Below the pieces are notes generated by a model. It saw only the letters and a list, made by a program, of their open reading frames with translations. It was not told the DNA's origin and did not search any database. A DNA stretch of 64,000 nt from Stomorhina lunata (taxonomy: Eukaryota > Arthropoda > Insecta > Diptera > Rhiniidae), in assembly GCA_933228675.1 (NCBI GenBank), contig OW121742.1, forward strand, positions 36,402,779-36,466,778, given 5' to 3'. How positions within the stretch are numbered: the stretch's first letter is position 1; each line of letters opens with the position of its first letter. Positions 48,751-60,200 of this stretch are shown here, one piece after another. The position numbers and the translations under genes are program-made.

Positions 48751-49725
48751 TTTTAAAATTTTATTTACAAGTCCATAAAAGATTTAGCTGCGTCACAGTA
48801 GCCCAGTTCAGAGCAAAACTCTGCTTTGACTTGTAACAAATTTCCATTAAGCAAAAAACAAATAGTTTGTGGTTTTGTGGTGTTATAAGGCTTCACTTTA
48901 ACTTTTATTCCTAAAAATAAATTCTGTAAATATGGGCATGATTAGAGGCCTGTATTTTCTACATTTATTTTATATATTTTATTATTTCCTCTTCCTTTGG
49001 CTTTCCTTTTGATTTTAGTCGCTTTACTTTCTTTTCGTTTGTTTAAATTTCTTGTTAATGTATCCTTTTGTGTGGTTGTGTTTGTGAATCTGTGGGTGTT
49101 TGATTGTCTTTGAGTGTTGGAATGTTTGGTTTCCTTTTCCTTTATGTAAATTAAGTAGAATTTCTTTGTTCGTAGAAATGTCTAAATGTAATGTGACTGC
49201 ATGAGGTATAATGCGTGATTTTATTAATAATGACAATAATAACAACTACTATAATAATTTAAGCAAACAGCAAATAAAATTAATCTAAGACTCATCCTCA
49301 GCTGAGATATTTATATACCAAGAATTTTTCAGGTTTTTGTTAAAACCCAGTGAACATAAGCAAGTGCCAAGCAAAATATCACACTTCTCTTAAATTATAA
49401 CAGAAAGTAAAAAAAATGTATAACTTTTACTTTTAATTGTTTGTTGGGTTATCCAATCGAGCTGTTTATAAAGTAATTTTCGCTACTTTTTCCTTGTTTT
49501 TTGATTTTGTGCCTGTGATGTCAGAAATAATGACTAAAATTATAATAATGGCATTTGTTGAATATTTTTATTTATTCACTCACATATCAACATTATTCTA
49601 TATAACCATTAGTACATAATTATATTATATTAGAATGTATGTTTTTTGTTAATTTAAATAATCCGTATTCATATTAAAATATGTGTTTTAATATACGAGG
49701 TTAATCTTAGAAATAAAATGTTTTA
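48751..49725. other. Unique island
   Basis: Contains a T/G-rich stretch at 48990-49200 and a weak 72-nt inverted repeat (48765-48836) with 9-bp ends. Open frames at 49024-49245 (-) and 49437-49619 (+) show no domain. No gene is called. Confidence 0.45.
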
Positions 49726-51070
49726 ATAGAAAATTTTGCTAAAGAAACATTATTCCTAGAAAATTTTGTTAGAGATACATTTTTCTCTACGCATTATATT
49801 AAACGAAAAGTTTTTCTTAAGAAATTTTTGAAAAATTTTCTATAAAAATAACAAATTTTTGAAAAATTTCCTATGAAAATAAAAATTTCCTATAAAAGAA
49901 ATTTTTGAAAAATTTTCTGTGAAAGAAAAAAATTTTGAAGAATTTCATATAAAAATATGAAATTTTTGAAAAATTTGCTATAAAAACAAGGTATTTTTGA
50001 AAAATTATTAATAAAAATGAGAAATTTTTGAAAAATAACAATTTTTTTTTAAATTTCCTATAAAAATAAAAAAATATCCTATAAAAATAAGAAACTTTAA
50101 AAAAAAATCCCATAAAATTAAGAAATTTTTGAAAAATTTCCTACAAAAATAAGAAATTTTTGAAAAATTTCCTACAAAAAATAAGAAATTTTTGAAAAAT
50201 TTCCTACAAAAATAAGAAATTTTTGAAAAATTTCCTACAAAAATAAGAAGCTTTTGAAAAGTTTCCTATAAAAATAACAAATTTTTGAAAAATTTCCTAT
50301 GAAAACAGAAATTTTAAAAAATTTCCTATATAAAGAAATTTTTGAAAAATTTTCTGTAAAAGAAAAAAAATTTGAAAAATTTCCTATAAAAAAAGGACAT
50401 TTTTGAAAAAAATCCTATAAAAATAAGATATTTTTAACAAATTTCCTATAAAAATAAGAAATTTTTAAAAAATTTCCTGTAAAAAAATTTTTTTTTAAAT
50501 TTCCCACATAAATAAGAAATTTTTGAAAAATTTCTTATTAAAATAAGAAATTTTTGAAAAATTTCCTATTAAAATAAGAAATTTTTGAAAAATTTCTTAT
50601 TGAATTAAGAAATTTTTGAAAAATTTTCTATAAAAATAGGAAATTTTTTAAAAATTTGCTATAAAAATAAGAAATTTTTGAAATATTTCCTATAAAAAAA
50701 AGAAATTAAAAAAAAAAGTTTCTATAAAAATAAGAAATTTTTAAAAAAAATTTCCTATAAAACTAAGAAATTTTTTAAAAATTTTCCTTTAAAAATAAGA
50801 AATTTTTGAAAAATGTTTCTATAAAAACAAGAATTTTTTTTTAGATTTCTTTAGATTTCTAAAGTTTAAAAACTTCCTATAAAAATAAGAATTTTTGAAA
50901 AATTTCCTATTTTTGTAAATGACAAATTTTTCTATAGAAATTTTGTTAAAGAAATTTCTTTCTATAGAAAAATTTGTTAAAGACAAAGTTTTCTATATAA
51001 AATTTTGTTAAATAAAATGTTTTTCTATAGAAAATTTTGTTGAAAACAAATTGTTCTATATAAAATTTTT
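49726..51070. repeat. Diverged ~31-bp A/T array flanked by CTATAG-type units
   Basis: The core (49820-50920) consists of G-centred units with AAGAAATTTTTGAAAAATTT plus CCTATAAAAAT. Both ends (49726-49800 and 50920-51070) carry a few units of a different kind, with CTATAGAAAATTTTGTTAAA-like sequence. Two subfamilies are therefore nested in one array. Confidence 0.88.
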
Positions 51071-51894
51071 TAATTATAGGTTTATGTTTTGGCAATTTAT
51101 TTTGCCTTCTTAACTCTAGAAATCATGTTTTATAATGTTGTGACATAAAAACCTCTAACAGGATTTCATTTTATTATTTCATTATTTCAAAAAAAGTGTT
51201 TTTCTTTTATGTTTTTTATGTAACAAAATATACCTACAAAGTAATTTATTTTATACAGTATCTATAGCAAATTGCACATAAATTCCCATGGGTAATTTTC
51301 TAACAAAAATATGTTTTGAATTTCTTTTCAACTTTTTTTTGTAAATTTAATTTGCCTTCTATAAACATATAATATAAATTTACTTTTCTACTTTGAACAC
51401 TAACACAGATACATCTGTATTAGTGTGTGTATTTAAGCACTTGCTCATACTCGTATGTAGTTTTCTTATTTCAAGGCTATATGCTGGGGCTCTGCCTTTC
51501 ATTGCCAAAGTAATATCTCCTATTAGATCTAATAATATCAAACATATTAAGTAAAGTAATGTAGTTAGAAGAAACACATACATATTCATATACACATGAT
51601 TACAAATTAAATTTACTTATGTAAACAGTCTACAATATAAAAAGCAAACAAATGTGACAATTCAATGGAATCCTAGGGAGTAATAATATTTATATTTTTG
51701 TGAAAATTTAATTTGGTTTGTTAATGGAATCGTACAGAATTTATGGTTACAGTAAAAGAACATGTTCACTTTAACAATTTCATAAATTTAAATTAAAGAT
51801 ATCAATATCAAATGTTCAAATCCTTAATCAAACATCAAACAACCACAAGTTATGAATAAAAGCTGAAGCTTGATTATCACCAAAAAAGTTAATG
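51071..51894. other. Unique AT-rich island, left part
   Basis: Non-repetitive sequence. A minus-strand frame of 71 codons at 51380-51595 begins with a hydrophobic stretch but has no recognisable family or splice context. No gene is called. Confidence 0.4.
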
Positions 51895-51950
51895 GTTGCG
51901 TATGAGTGATGTGAGATTACACACATTAACTCATATCACTCATACGCAAC
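51895..51950. ncRNA. Candidate hairpin RNA or small inverted-repeat structure
   Basis: The 21-nt arms at 51895-51915 and 51930-51950 are reverse complements apart from one position (GTTGCGTATGAG at the left end, CTCATACGCAAC at the right end), separated by a 14-nt loop. Arm and loop lengths resemble a compact microRNA precursor, and the sequence is unlike the A/T palindromes around it. It could equally be the stem of a small inverted-repeat transposon. I do not recognise a known microRNA. Confidence 0.3.
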
Positions 51951-52794
51951 GCAATATTCTTGAAATTAGACAATCACAAGAACTTTGAAGCAGCGTTGCA
52001 AATGCTGCCTGAATATTAGCAAAAGCACAAAAATTCAGCTTTTGCTTTCATTTTATTTAGCTAAATAAAAAAATGTGTTTTCAATACTTGTTGATATAAT
52101 TTCATACACACACAGCGAAAAGCAAAAGTAGAAGCCAACAAACGAAATGAGTTCGTTTGCTTTGGCTGTCAGCTTCTGCAGTTTCTTTTTGTGCAGCACA
52201 GTCAAAGCAATTTGCTTGTATTTGCTGCTTTTGCTGAAAGCAGCTACTTTTTCATTTCCAAGTTGTTTTTATTTAATTTGCTGTTTACTTGAATATTACT
52301 GATATTGCTTACAGCACCACCATTTCTTAGTATTATAAATATATACACATACACACGCAATTATATATATTCCTCCTTGTCTCTTTCTCATCGTATACAT
52401 AAACACGACACACATAGATATCTTAATACAAAACTACAAGCGCTACGTCGTCTTTAGCTGACTGATTTGAACTTAAAATTATGCTGTGTATGTTTAACTG
52501 TTGTGCTTAGCTGAGAAAACTTCATAGGAAAAAGTCAAGCAAAAGCAAAATGCGAAAAAGAAAAAAACTTGAAGTTGTCAGCATCAGCTAAATTTACAAG
52601 TATTTCTCTTGGGCTGCGTGCGTCAGCTAAAATAAACGATCAGTCAGCTGCACCAGTCAGCTTTACTTTTTTTGCTTTTCATTTAGCTTTTGCTGATTTT
52701 GCTACTGCAGTTTCAGTTAAGCATAAAACTTATACTGTGAAAAACTGAAGTAATTTTTAACCCTGCTTTGAAGCTTATATTAGATATTAAACAT
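51951..52794. other. AGC/GCT-rich unique tract
   Basis: About 750 bp with many occurrences of AGCAAAAGC-like and CAGCTTTTGCT-like words on both strands (for example around 52018, 52036, 52120, 52225, 52540, 52670) plus several TCAGCT words. There is no open frame of interest. It might be a clustered binding-site region or a diverged local repeat. Confidence 0.35.
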
Positions 52795-53138
52795 TTTTAA
52801 ATAAAAATAAGAAATTTTTGAAAAATTTCCTAAAAAAAATAAGAAATTTTTGAAAAATTTCCTATAAAAATAAGAAATTTTTGAAAAATTTCCTATAAAA
52901 ATAAGATATTTTTGAAAAATTTCCTATAAAAATATAAAGTTTTTGAAAAATTTCCTATAAAAATAAAAAGTATTTGAATAACTTCCTATAAAAATAAGAA
53001 ATTTTTGAATAATTTTCTATAAAAATAAGAAATTTTTTAATAATTTTCTATAAAAATAAGAAATTTTTGAATAATTTTCTATAAAAATAAGAAATTTTTT
53101 AAAAATTTCCTATAAAAATAAGAAATTTTTGAAAAATT
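52795..53138. repeat. ~31-bp A/T array, left of LINE copy C
   Basis: About eleven units of AAGAAATTTTTGAAAAATTT plus CCTATAAAAAT. The array stops abruptly at the 5' end of the LINE fragment and continues after its tail. Confidence 0.92.
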
Positions 53139-54251
53139 GCAGTATGGAGTTCCCCAGGGAAGTGTCTTAGGACCACTGCTTTTTAAAATCTATATAAATG
53201 ATTTAAAAAATATAAACTTTTATGGCAAGTTAATAATGTTCGCTGATGACATTTGTTTATTTTATAAGTATAAGGACGAAAAGGTATTACAGGTGAATAT
53301 ACAGTATGATGCTGCAATTTTGGCGGAGTTTGCCCGATTAAATAAATTAGTCCTTAATACAACGAAGACAAATTTCATTAGATTTCGGTCCCGTATCAGA
53401 AGAGATGAAGAAGACATGATAATTAACGTGGATGGAACACCTGTTACTGAATCCAAAGTTGTCCAATATTTAGGAATGCAATTGAGTTCTAATTTGATGT
53501 GGGATGCTCACATTGCAAAGGTGAAAACAAAAATATCTGCGGCTACTGGAATTCTATATAAATTTAGAAACAAATTGAACGTCGAAACCAAGTTAATGAT
53601 TTATCAATCACTCATACATTCGAATTTAACATATATGCCTCAAGTATATGGTTGTCGTATGACAAGTTCCCTAAAAACATTGCAATCAGCCCAGAACAAG
53701 GCTCTTAAAACAGTCTACAACTTACCAAAACGTTACCCTACTATAGACCTATACAACAATGTGGCCCAAAGTATTTTGCCTATTCGAGGCTTATATAAAC
53801 AGCGGATGCTACTATATGTATTTAAATCAATTAAAGGTTTTAGTCCAAAATCTATAAAATTTCATAACAATATATCAAGAACGAATAGAAATACAAGACA
53901 AGCACACAATTTACAAATTGCAAGATGTCGCATTGATTTAACCAAACAACGCATTTCATACTCTGGACCTAGTGAATATAATAACTTACCAACTAGAATT
54001 AAAAATATTTCAATTATTTCATCATTTAAACATGAAATAAAATCATATTTATTAAATAGTTTGGAAACACTTCTTTTTATAAATTAAGTTTATTTTTTTT
54101 TTTAATATAAAACATAAATATTGTTAATATATATACATAGTATCATGTAATGCCATGCTATAGCCTCTGTAAAGCCTATAAGGCGCTGAGGCCTCAAATA
54201 TGAAATTGTATTCAATATTTATTTAATAATAAAATAAATAAAAAAAAAAAA
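53139..54251 (+). mobile_element. 5'-truncated LINE of a second family (copy C)
   Basis: The element begins inside RT motif B (YGVPQGS), has an intact frame to 54087, a ~110-bp 3' UTR with GCCTATAAGGCGCTGAGGCC, and an A-rich tail with AATAAA-like repeats. It interrupts a 31-bp array that resumes at about 54252. No clean target duplication could be defined because tail and array are both A/T-rich. It is unrelated to copies A and B at the protein level beyond general RT motifs, and lies on the opposite strand. Confidence 0.88.
53140..54087 (+). CDS. LINE reverse transcriptase, C-terminal part (copy C)
   Basis: About 315 codons with no ATG of its own; the first codons come from the array junction. 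It starts at YGVPQGSVLGPLLFKIYIND (RT motif B), followed by LIMFADDICLF (motif C, with the catalytic FADD pair), LNTTKTNFIRF (motif D) and VQYLGMQLSSNLMWDAHI (motif E and thumb), then the C-terminal region with QNKALKTVYNLPKRYPTIDL. Fingers, motif A and endonuclease are missing. The sequence resembles the CR1/Jockey assemblage of non-LTR elements, but the clade is not resolved. The frame has no stop or shift, so the insertion is relatively young. Confidence 0.9.
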   Translation, partial: QYGVPQGSVLGPLLFKIYINDLKNINFYGKLIMFADDICLFYKYKDEKVLQVNIQYDAAILAEFARLNKLVLNTTKTNFIRFRSRIRRDEEDMIINVDGTPVTESKVVQYLGMQLSSNLMWDAHIAKVKTKISAATGILYKFRNKLNVETKLMIYQSLIHSNLTYMPQVYGCRMTSSLKTLQSAQNKALKTVYNLPKRYPTIDLYNNVAQSILPIRGLYKQRMLLYVFKSIKGFSPKSIKFHNNISRTNRNTRQAHNLQIARCRIDLTKQRISYSGPSEYNNLPTRIKNISIISSFKHEIKSYLLNSLETLLFIN

Positions 54252-55870
54252 TATTTCCTATAAAAATAAGAAATTTTTGAAAAATTTCCTATAAAAATAA
54301 GAAATTTTTGAAAAATTTCCCATAAAAATAAGAAATTTTTGAAAAATTTCCTATAAAAATAAGAAAATTTTGAAAAATTTCCTATAAAAATAAGAAATTT
54401 TTGAAAAATTTCCTATAAAAATAATAAAAATAGGAAATTTTCGAAAAATTTCTTTTCAAAATAGGAAATTTTTGAAAAATTTCTTTTAAAAATAGGAAAT
54501 TTCTGAAAAATTTCCTTTAAAAATAAGAAATTTTTGAAAAATTTCCTTTAAAACTAGGAAATTTTTGAAAATGTTCCTTTAAAAATAGGAATTTTTTGAG
54601 AAATTTCCTTTAAAAATAGGAATTTTTTGAAAAGTTTCCTTTAAAAATAGGAAATTTTTGAAAAATTTTCTATAAAAAGAGGAAATTTTTGAAAAATTTC
54701 CTATAAAAATAGGAAATTTTTGAAAAATTTCCTATAAAAATAGGAAATTTTTGAAAAATTTCCTATAAAAATAGGAAATTTTTGAAAAATTTCCTATAAA
54801 AATAGTAAATTTTTGAAAAATTTCCTATAAAAATAGTAAATTTTTGAAAAATTTCCTATAAAAATAGTAAATTTTTGAAAAATTTCCTATAAAAATAGTA
54901 AATTTTTGAAAAATTTCCTATAAAAATAGTAAATTTTTGAAAAATTTCCTATAAAAATAGTAAATTTTTGAAAAATTTCCTATAAAAATAGGAAATTTTT
55001 GAAAAATTTCCTATAAAAATAGGAAATTTTTGAAAAATTTCCTATAAAAATAGGAAATTTTTGAAAAATTTCCTATAAAAATAGGAAATTTTTGAAAAAT
55101 TTCCTATAAAAATAGGAAATTTTTGAAAAATTTCCTATAAAAATAGGAAATTTTTGAAAAATTTCCTATAAAAATAGGAAATTTTTGAAAAATTTCCTAT
55201 AAAAATAGGAAATTTTTGAAAAATTTCCTATAAAAATTTTTGAAAAATTTCCTATAAAAATAGGAAATTTTTGAAAAATTTCCTATAAAAATAGGAAATT
55301 TTTGAAAAATTTCCTATATAGAAATAGAAAATTTTTGAAAAATTTCCTATAAAAAAAGAAAATTTTTGAAAAATTTCCTATAAAAAAAGGAAATTTTTGA
55401 AAAATTTCTTATAAAAATAGGAAACTTTTGAAAAATTTCCTATAAAAATATGAAATTTTTGAAAAATTTCCTATCAAAATAGGAAATTTTTGAAAAATTT
55501 CGTGTAAAAACAGGAAATTTTTGAAAAATTTCCTATAAAAATAGGAAATTTTTGAAAAATTTCCTATAAAAATAAAAAATTTTTGAAAAATTTCCTATAA
55601 AAATAAGAAATTTTTGATAAAATTTCTTATAAAAATAGGAAATTTTTAAAAACTTTCCTATAAAAATAGGAAACTTTTGAAAAATTACCTATAAAAATAG
55701 GAAATTTTTGAAAAATTTCCTATAAAAATATGAAGTTTTTGAAAAATTTCCTATAAAAATAAGAAATTTTTGAAAAATTTTGTGTAATATAAAAAACTAT
55801 TGAAAAATTTTTTGTGTAAAAAAAATGTTTTGAAAAATTTTAAATAAAAATTAAAAATGTTGGATAATTT
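54252..55870. repeat. 31-bp palindromic array, G orientation (subfamily 2), right of LINE copy C
   Basis: About 50 units. The left edge has AAGAAA-type units, then TTTAAAAATA spacers, then a near-uniform block of GGAAATTTTT G AAAAATTTCC plus TATAAAAATA. Inside is a block with AGTAAA instead of AGGAAA (54795-54975). The right edge decays. It is inverted relative to the array starting at 57236. Confidence 0.95.
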
Positions 55871-57235
55871 CTTATTTAATTTATATATTTTCTAAACATT
55901 TCTCTTGAAATAATCGTAATTAATTTACCACATATAATTTGTTTAATTATTTTTTTGTTTTTAATGGTTTCTAATTTTAAATGAAAAGTGTTCTTCAAAA
56001 CTCATTTTGGCTTTTTAGTTAATTATATTTATTGAGGTTTTTGGTTTTGACATTTAAAAGTAAAAATACGCTAATTAAACATTTCTTCAAATATGACAGG
56101 AAGTTACTAATTAAATTTATACATACAGTCAAATGATGATCAAATGATATTCAATTGACTTTTAATTTACATATCAGAAAAAATAGAAAAGTTTTATAAA
56201 TACATTTGTTTTTCATATAAACATTTAATAGAGATATTTTACAAAAGAAATTATGTAATTCTAAATACACTTATTTTTTATTGTTCATCATAAGAATTTT
56301 GCTATATAAAATTTTCTGGTTGAAAAATATTTGATACTAAATTTTTATATTAAAATTTATTTTGATTTACAAAAATTTATCCATATTCAAGAATTTTGAT
56401 AAAAAAAATTATTAGAATTTTCTACAAAGTTTAAAAAAAACTTGTATAAAAATTTGTTCAATGTCAGTTAAATTGATGTTTGTGCAATTGATAATTTGGC
56501 TATATTTTCTCAGCAAGAATCTCAAGAATTTTTTTGAAATAAGATATGACATAATGACAACACAAGCTTTATTCTAAAGAAATTTGGTCTCAAATTTTAA
56601 ATTTCGTCTATGGTAAATTATATAACATAAAGTGTCATGTTTACACACCAATTGCTCTGTAAAAATCCGAATATGTCGCCTGTCTATTTGCAGATGTGAA
56701 ATGTGAAAAAGGAAAAGATGCAGCTTTATAAAAAAACCTGATGTCTGAAAATTTAAAAATTCATTGAAATTGCAATTTTTTCGAAGATATAAAAAATTTC
56801 CTATAAATGTAGTATTCGTATGTTATATCGTATAATATTGCATTATCACCAAATGTTGTTAAAAAAAATCAAATTGTATTAAGTGTTAAACAAGTAAAAG
56901 AAATTTCTATAATAATGAACCATAAAATAGACAGTTAAAACCATATGCAAGTGACAAATAATTTTCCTATTGAATAGTCATGAATAAATAATCATCACAT
57001 AATTATGAATGTAATTATAATTGTATAATTATTTCATTTAAAAATTTTAGCTGTATTTAACTTTCTTAACATAATCTAATGTGCAAAAGGTGAAAACGAA
57101 TAAAATTGAATTTTTCCAATTTAAATATTTAATATTGTAAAGTCACAGTTGTATGGAAAAGTTCGTAGGATTACTTTATTTAAAGTCAGAAAAATCTAAC
57201 AAATCGATGCAAAAATACAAATCGAAAAAAAATCC
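55871..57235. other. Unique AT-rich spacer between two inverted arrays
   Basis: Non-repetitive sequence of about 1.35 kb with no recognisable gene or element. It separates two arrays of the same satellite in opposite orientation. Confidence 0.5.
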
Positions 57236-60200
57236 TCTTTTTATAGGAAATTTTTCAAAAATTTCCTATTTTTATAGGAAGTTTTTAAAAAATTTCCTAT
57301 TTTAATAGGAAATTTTTCAAAAATTTCCTTTTTTTAGAGGAAATCTTTCAAAAATTTATTTTTTTGTTAAAGGATATTTTTCAAAAATTTCCTATTTTTT
57401 AAAGGAAAATTTTCAAAAATTTCCTATTTTTTATAGGAAATTTTTCAAAAATTTCCTATTTTCATAAGAAATTTTTCAAACATTTCCTATTTTTATAAGA
57501 AATTTTTCAAAAATTTCCCATTTTTATAGGAATTTTTTCAAAAATTTTTTCAAAAATAGGAAATTTTTCAAATATTTCCTATTTTTATAGGAAAGTTTTC
57601 AAAAATTTCCTATTTTTATAGGAAATTTTTCAAAAATTCCCTATTTTTATAGGAAATTTTTCAAAGATTTCCTATTTTTATAGGAAATTTTTCAAAAATT
57701 TCCTATTTTTATAGGAAATTTTTCAAAAATTTCCTATTTTTATAGGAAATTTTTCAAAAATTTCCTAGTTTTAAAGGAAATTTTTCAGAATTCCTATTTC
57801 TCAAATTTCCTATTTTTATAGGAAATTTTTCAAAAATTTCCTATTTTTATAGGAAATTTTTCAAAAATTTCCTATTTTTATAGGAAATTTTTCAAAAATT
57901 TCCTATTTTTATAGGAAATTTTTCAAAAATTTCCTATTTTTATAGGAAATTTTTCAAAAATTTCCTATTTTTATAGGAAATTTTTCAAAAATTTCCTATT
58001 TTTATAGGAAATTTTTCAAAAATTTCCTATTTTTATAGGAAATTTTTCAAAAATTTCCTATTTTTATAGGAAATTTTTCAAAAATTTCCTATTTTTATAG
58101 GAAATTTTTCAAAAATTTCCTATTTTTATAGGAAATTTTTCAAAAATTTCCTATTTTTATAGGAAATTTTTCAAAAATTTCCTATTTTTATAGGAAATTT
58201 TTCAAAAATTTCCTATTTTTATAGGAAATTTTTCAAAAATTTCCTATTTTTATAGGAAATTTTTCAAAAATTTCCTATTTTTATAGGAAATTTTTCAAAA
58301 ATTTCCTATTTTTATAGGAAATTTTTAAAAAATTTCCTATTTTTATAGGAAATTTTTCAAAAATTTCCTATTTTTATAGGAAATTTTTCAAAAATTTCCT
58401 ATTTTTATAGGAAATTTTTCAAAAATTTCCTATTTTTATAGGAAATTTTTCAAAAATTTCCTATTTTTATAGGAAATTTTTCAAAAATTTCCTATTTTTA
58501 TAGGAAATTTTTCAAAAATTTCCTATTTTTATAGGAAATTTTTCAAAAATTTCCTATTTTTATAGGAAATTTTTCAAAAATTTCCTATTTTTATAGGAAA
58601 TTTTTCAAAAATTTCCTATTTTTATAGGAAATTTTTCAAAAATTTCCTATTTTTATAGGAAATTTTTCAAAAATTTCCTATTTTTATAGGAAATTTTTCA
58701 AAAATTTCCTATTTTTATAGGAAATTTTTCAAAAATTTCCTATTTTTATAGGAAATTTTTCAAAAATTTCCTATTTTTATAGGAAATTTTTCAAAAATTT
58801 CCTATTTTTATAGGAAATTTTTCAAAAATTTCCTATTTTTATAGGAAATTTTTCAAAAATTTCCTATTTTTATAGGAAATTTTTCAAAAATTTCCTATTT
58901 TTATAGGAAATTTTTCAAAAATTTCCTATTTTTATAGGAAATTTTTCAAAAATTTCCTATTTTTATAGGAAATTTTTCAAAAATTTCCTATTTTTATAGG
59001 AAATTTTTCAAAAATTTCCTATTTTTATAGGAAATTTTTCAAAAATTTCCTATTTTTATAGGAAATTTTTCAAAAATTTCCTATTTTTATAGGAAATTTT
59101 TCAAAAATTTCCTATTTTTATAGGAAATTTTTCAAAAATTTCCTATTTTTATAGGAAATTTTTCAAAAATTTCCTATTTTTATAGGAAATTTTTCAAAAA
59201 TTTCCTATTTTTATAGGAAATTTTTCAAAAATTTCCTATTTTTACAGGAAATTTTTCAAAAATTTCCTATTTTTATAGGAAATTTTTCAAAAATTTCCTA
59301 TTTTTATAGGAAATTTTTCAAAAATTTCCTATTTTTATAGGAAATTTTTCAAAAATTTCCTATTTTTATAGGAAATTTTTCAAAAATTTCCTATTTTTAT
59401 AGGAAATTTTTCAAAAATTTCCTATTTTTATAGGAAATTTTTCAAAAATTTCCTATTTTTATAGGAAATTTTTCAAAAATTTCCTATTTTTATAGGAAAT
59501 TTTTCAAAAATTTCCTATTTTTATAGGAAATTTTTCAAAAATTTCCTATTTTTATAGGAAATTTTTCAAAAATTTCCTATTTTTATAGAAAATTTTTCAA
59601 AAATTTCCTATTTTTATAGGAAATTTTTCAAAAATTTCCTATTTTTATAGGAAATTTTTCAAAAATTTCCTATTTTTATAGGAAATTTTTCAAAAATTTC
59701 CTATTTTTATAGGAAATTTTTCAAAAAATTCTATTTTTATAGGAAATTTTTCAAAAATTTCCTATTTTTATAGGAAATTTTTCAAAAATTTCCTATTTTT
59801 ATGGGAAATTTTTCAAAAATTTCCTATTTTTATAGGAAATTTTTCAAAAATTTCCTATTTTTATAGGAAATTTTTCAAAAATTTCCTATTTTTATAGGAA
59901 ATTTTTCAAAAATTTCCTATTTTTATAGGAAATTTTTCAAAAATTTCCTATTTTTATTAGGAAATTTTTCAAAAATTTCCTATTTTTATAGGAAATTTTT
60001 CAAAAATTTCCTATTTTTATAGGAAATTTTTCAAAAATTTCCTATTTTTATAGGAAATTTTTCAAAAATTTCCTATTTTTTATAGGAAATTTTTCAAAAA
60101 TTTCCTATTTTTATAGGAAATTTTTCAAAAATTTCCTATTTTTATAGGAAATTTTTCAAAAAATTCCCATTTTATAGGAAATTTTTCAAAAATTTCCCAT

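Noticed and set aside
48765..48836. A 72-nt segment with 9-bp inverted ends (TTACAAGTC and GACTTGTAA), considered as a tRNA or tRNA-derived element
   Set aside because: It lacks recognisable A and B boxes, a T-loop GTTCGA motif and a clear anticodon arm. The only internal stem is 5 bp.
51380..51595. A 71-codon minus-strand frame with a hydrophobic N-terminus
   Set aside because: No family, no splice signals that extend it, and of a length expected by chance in this much sequence.
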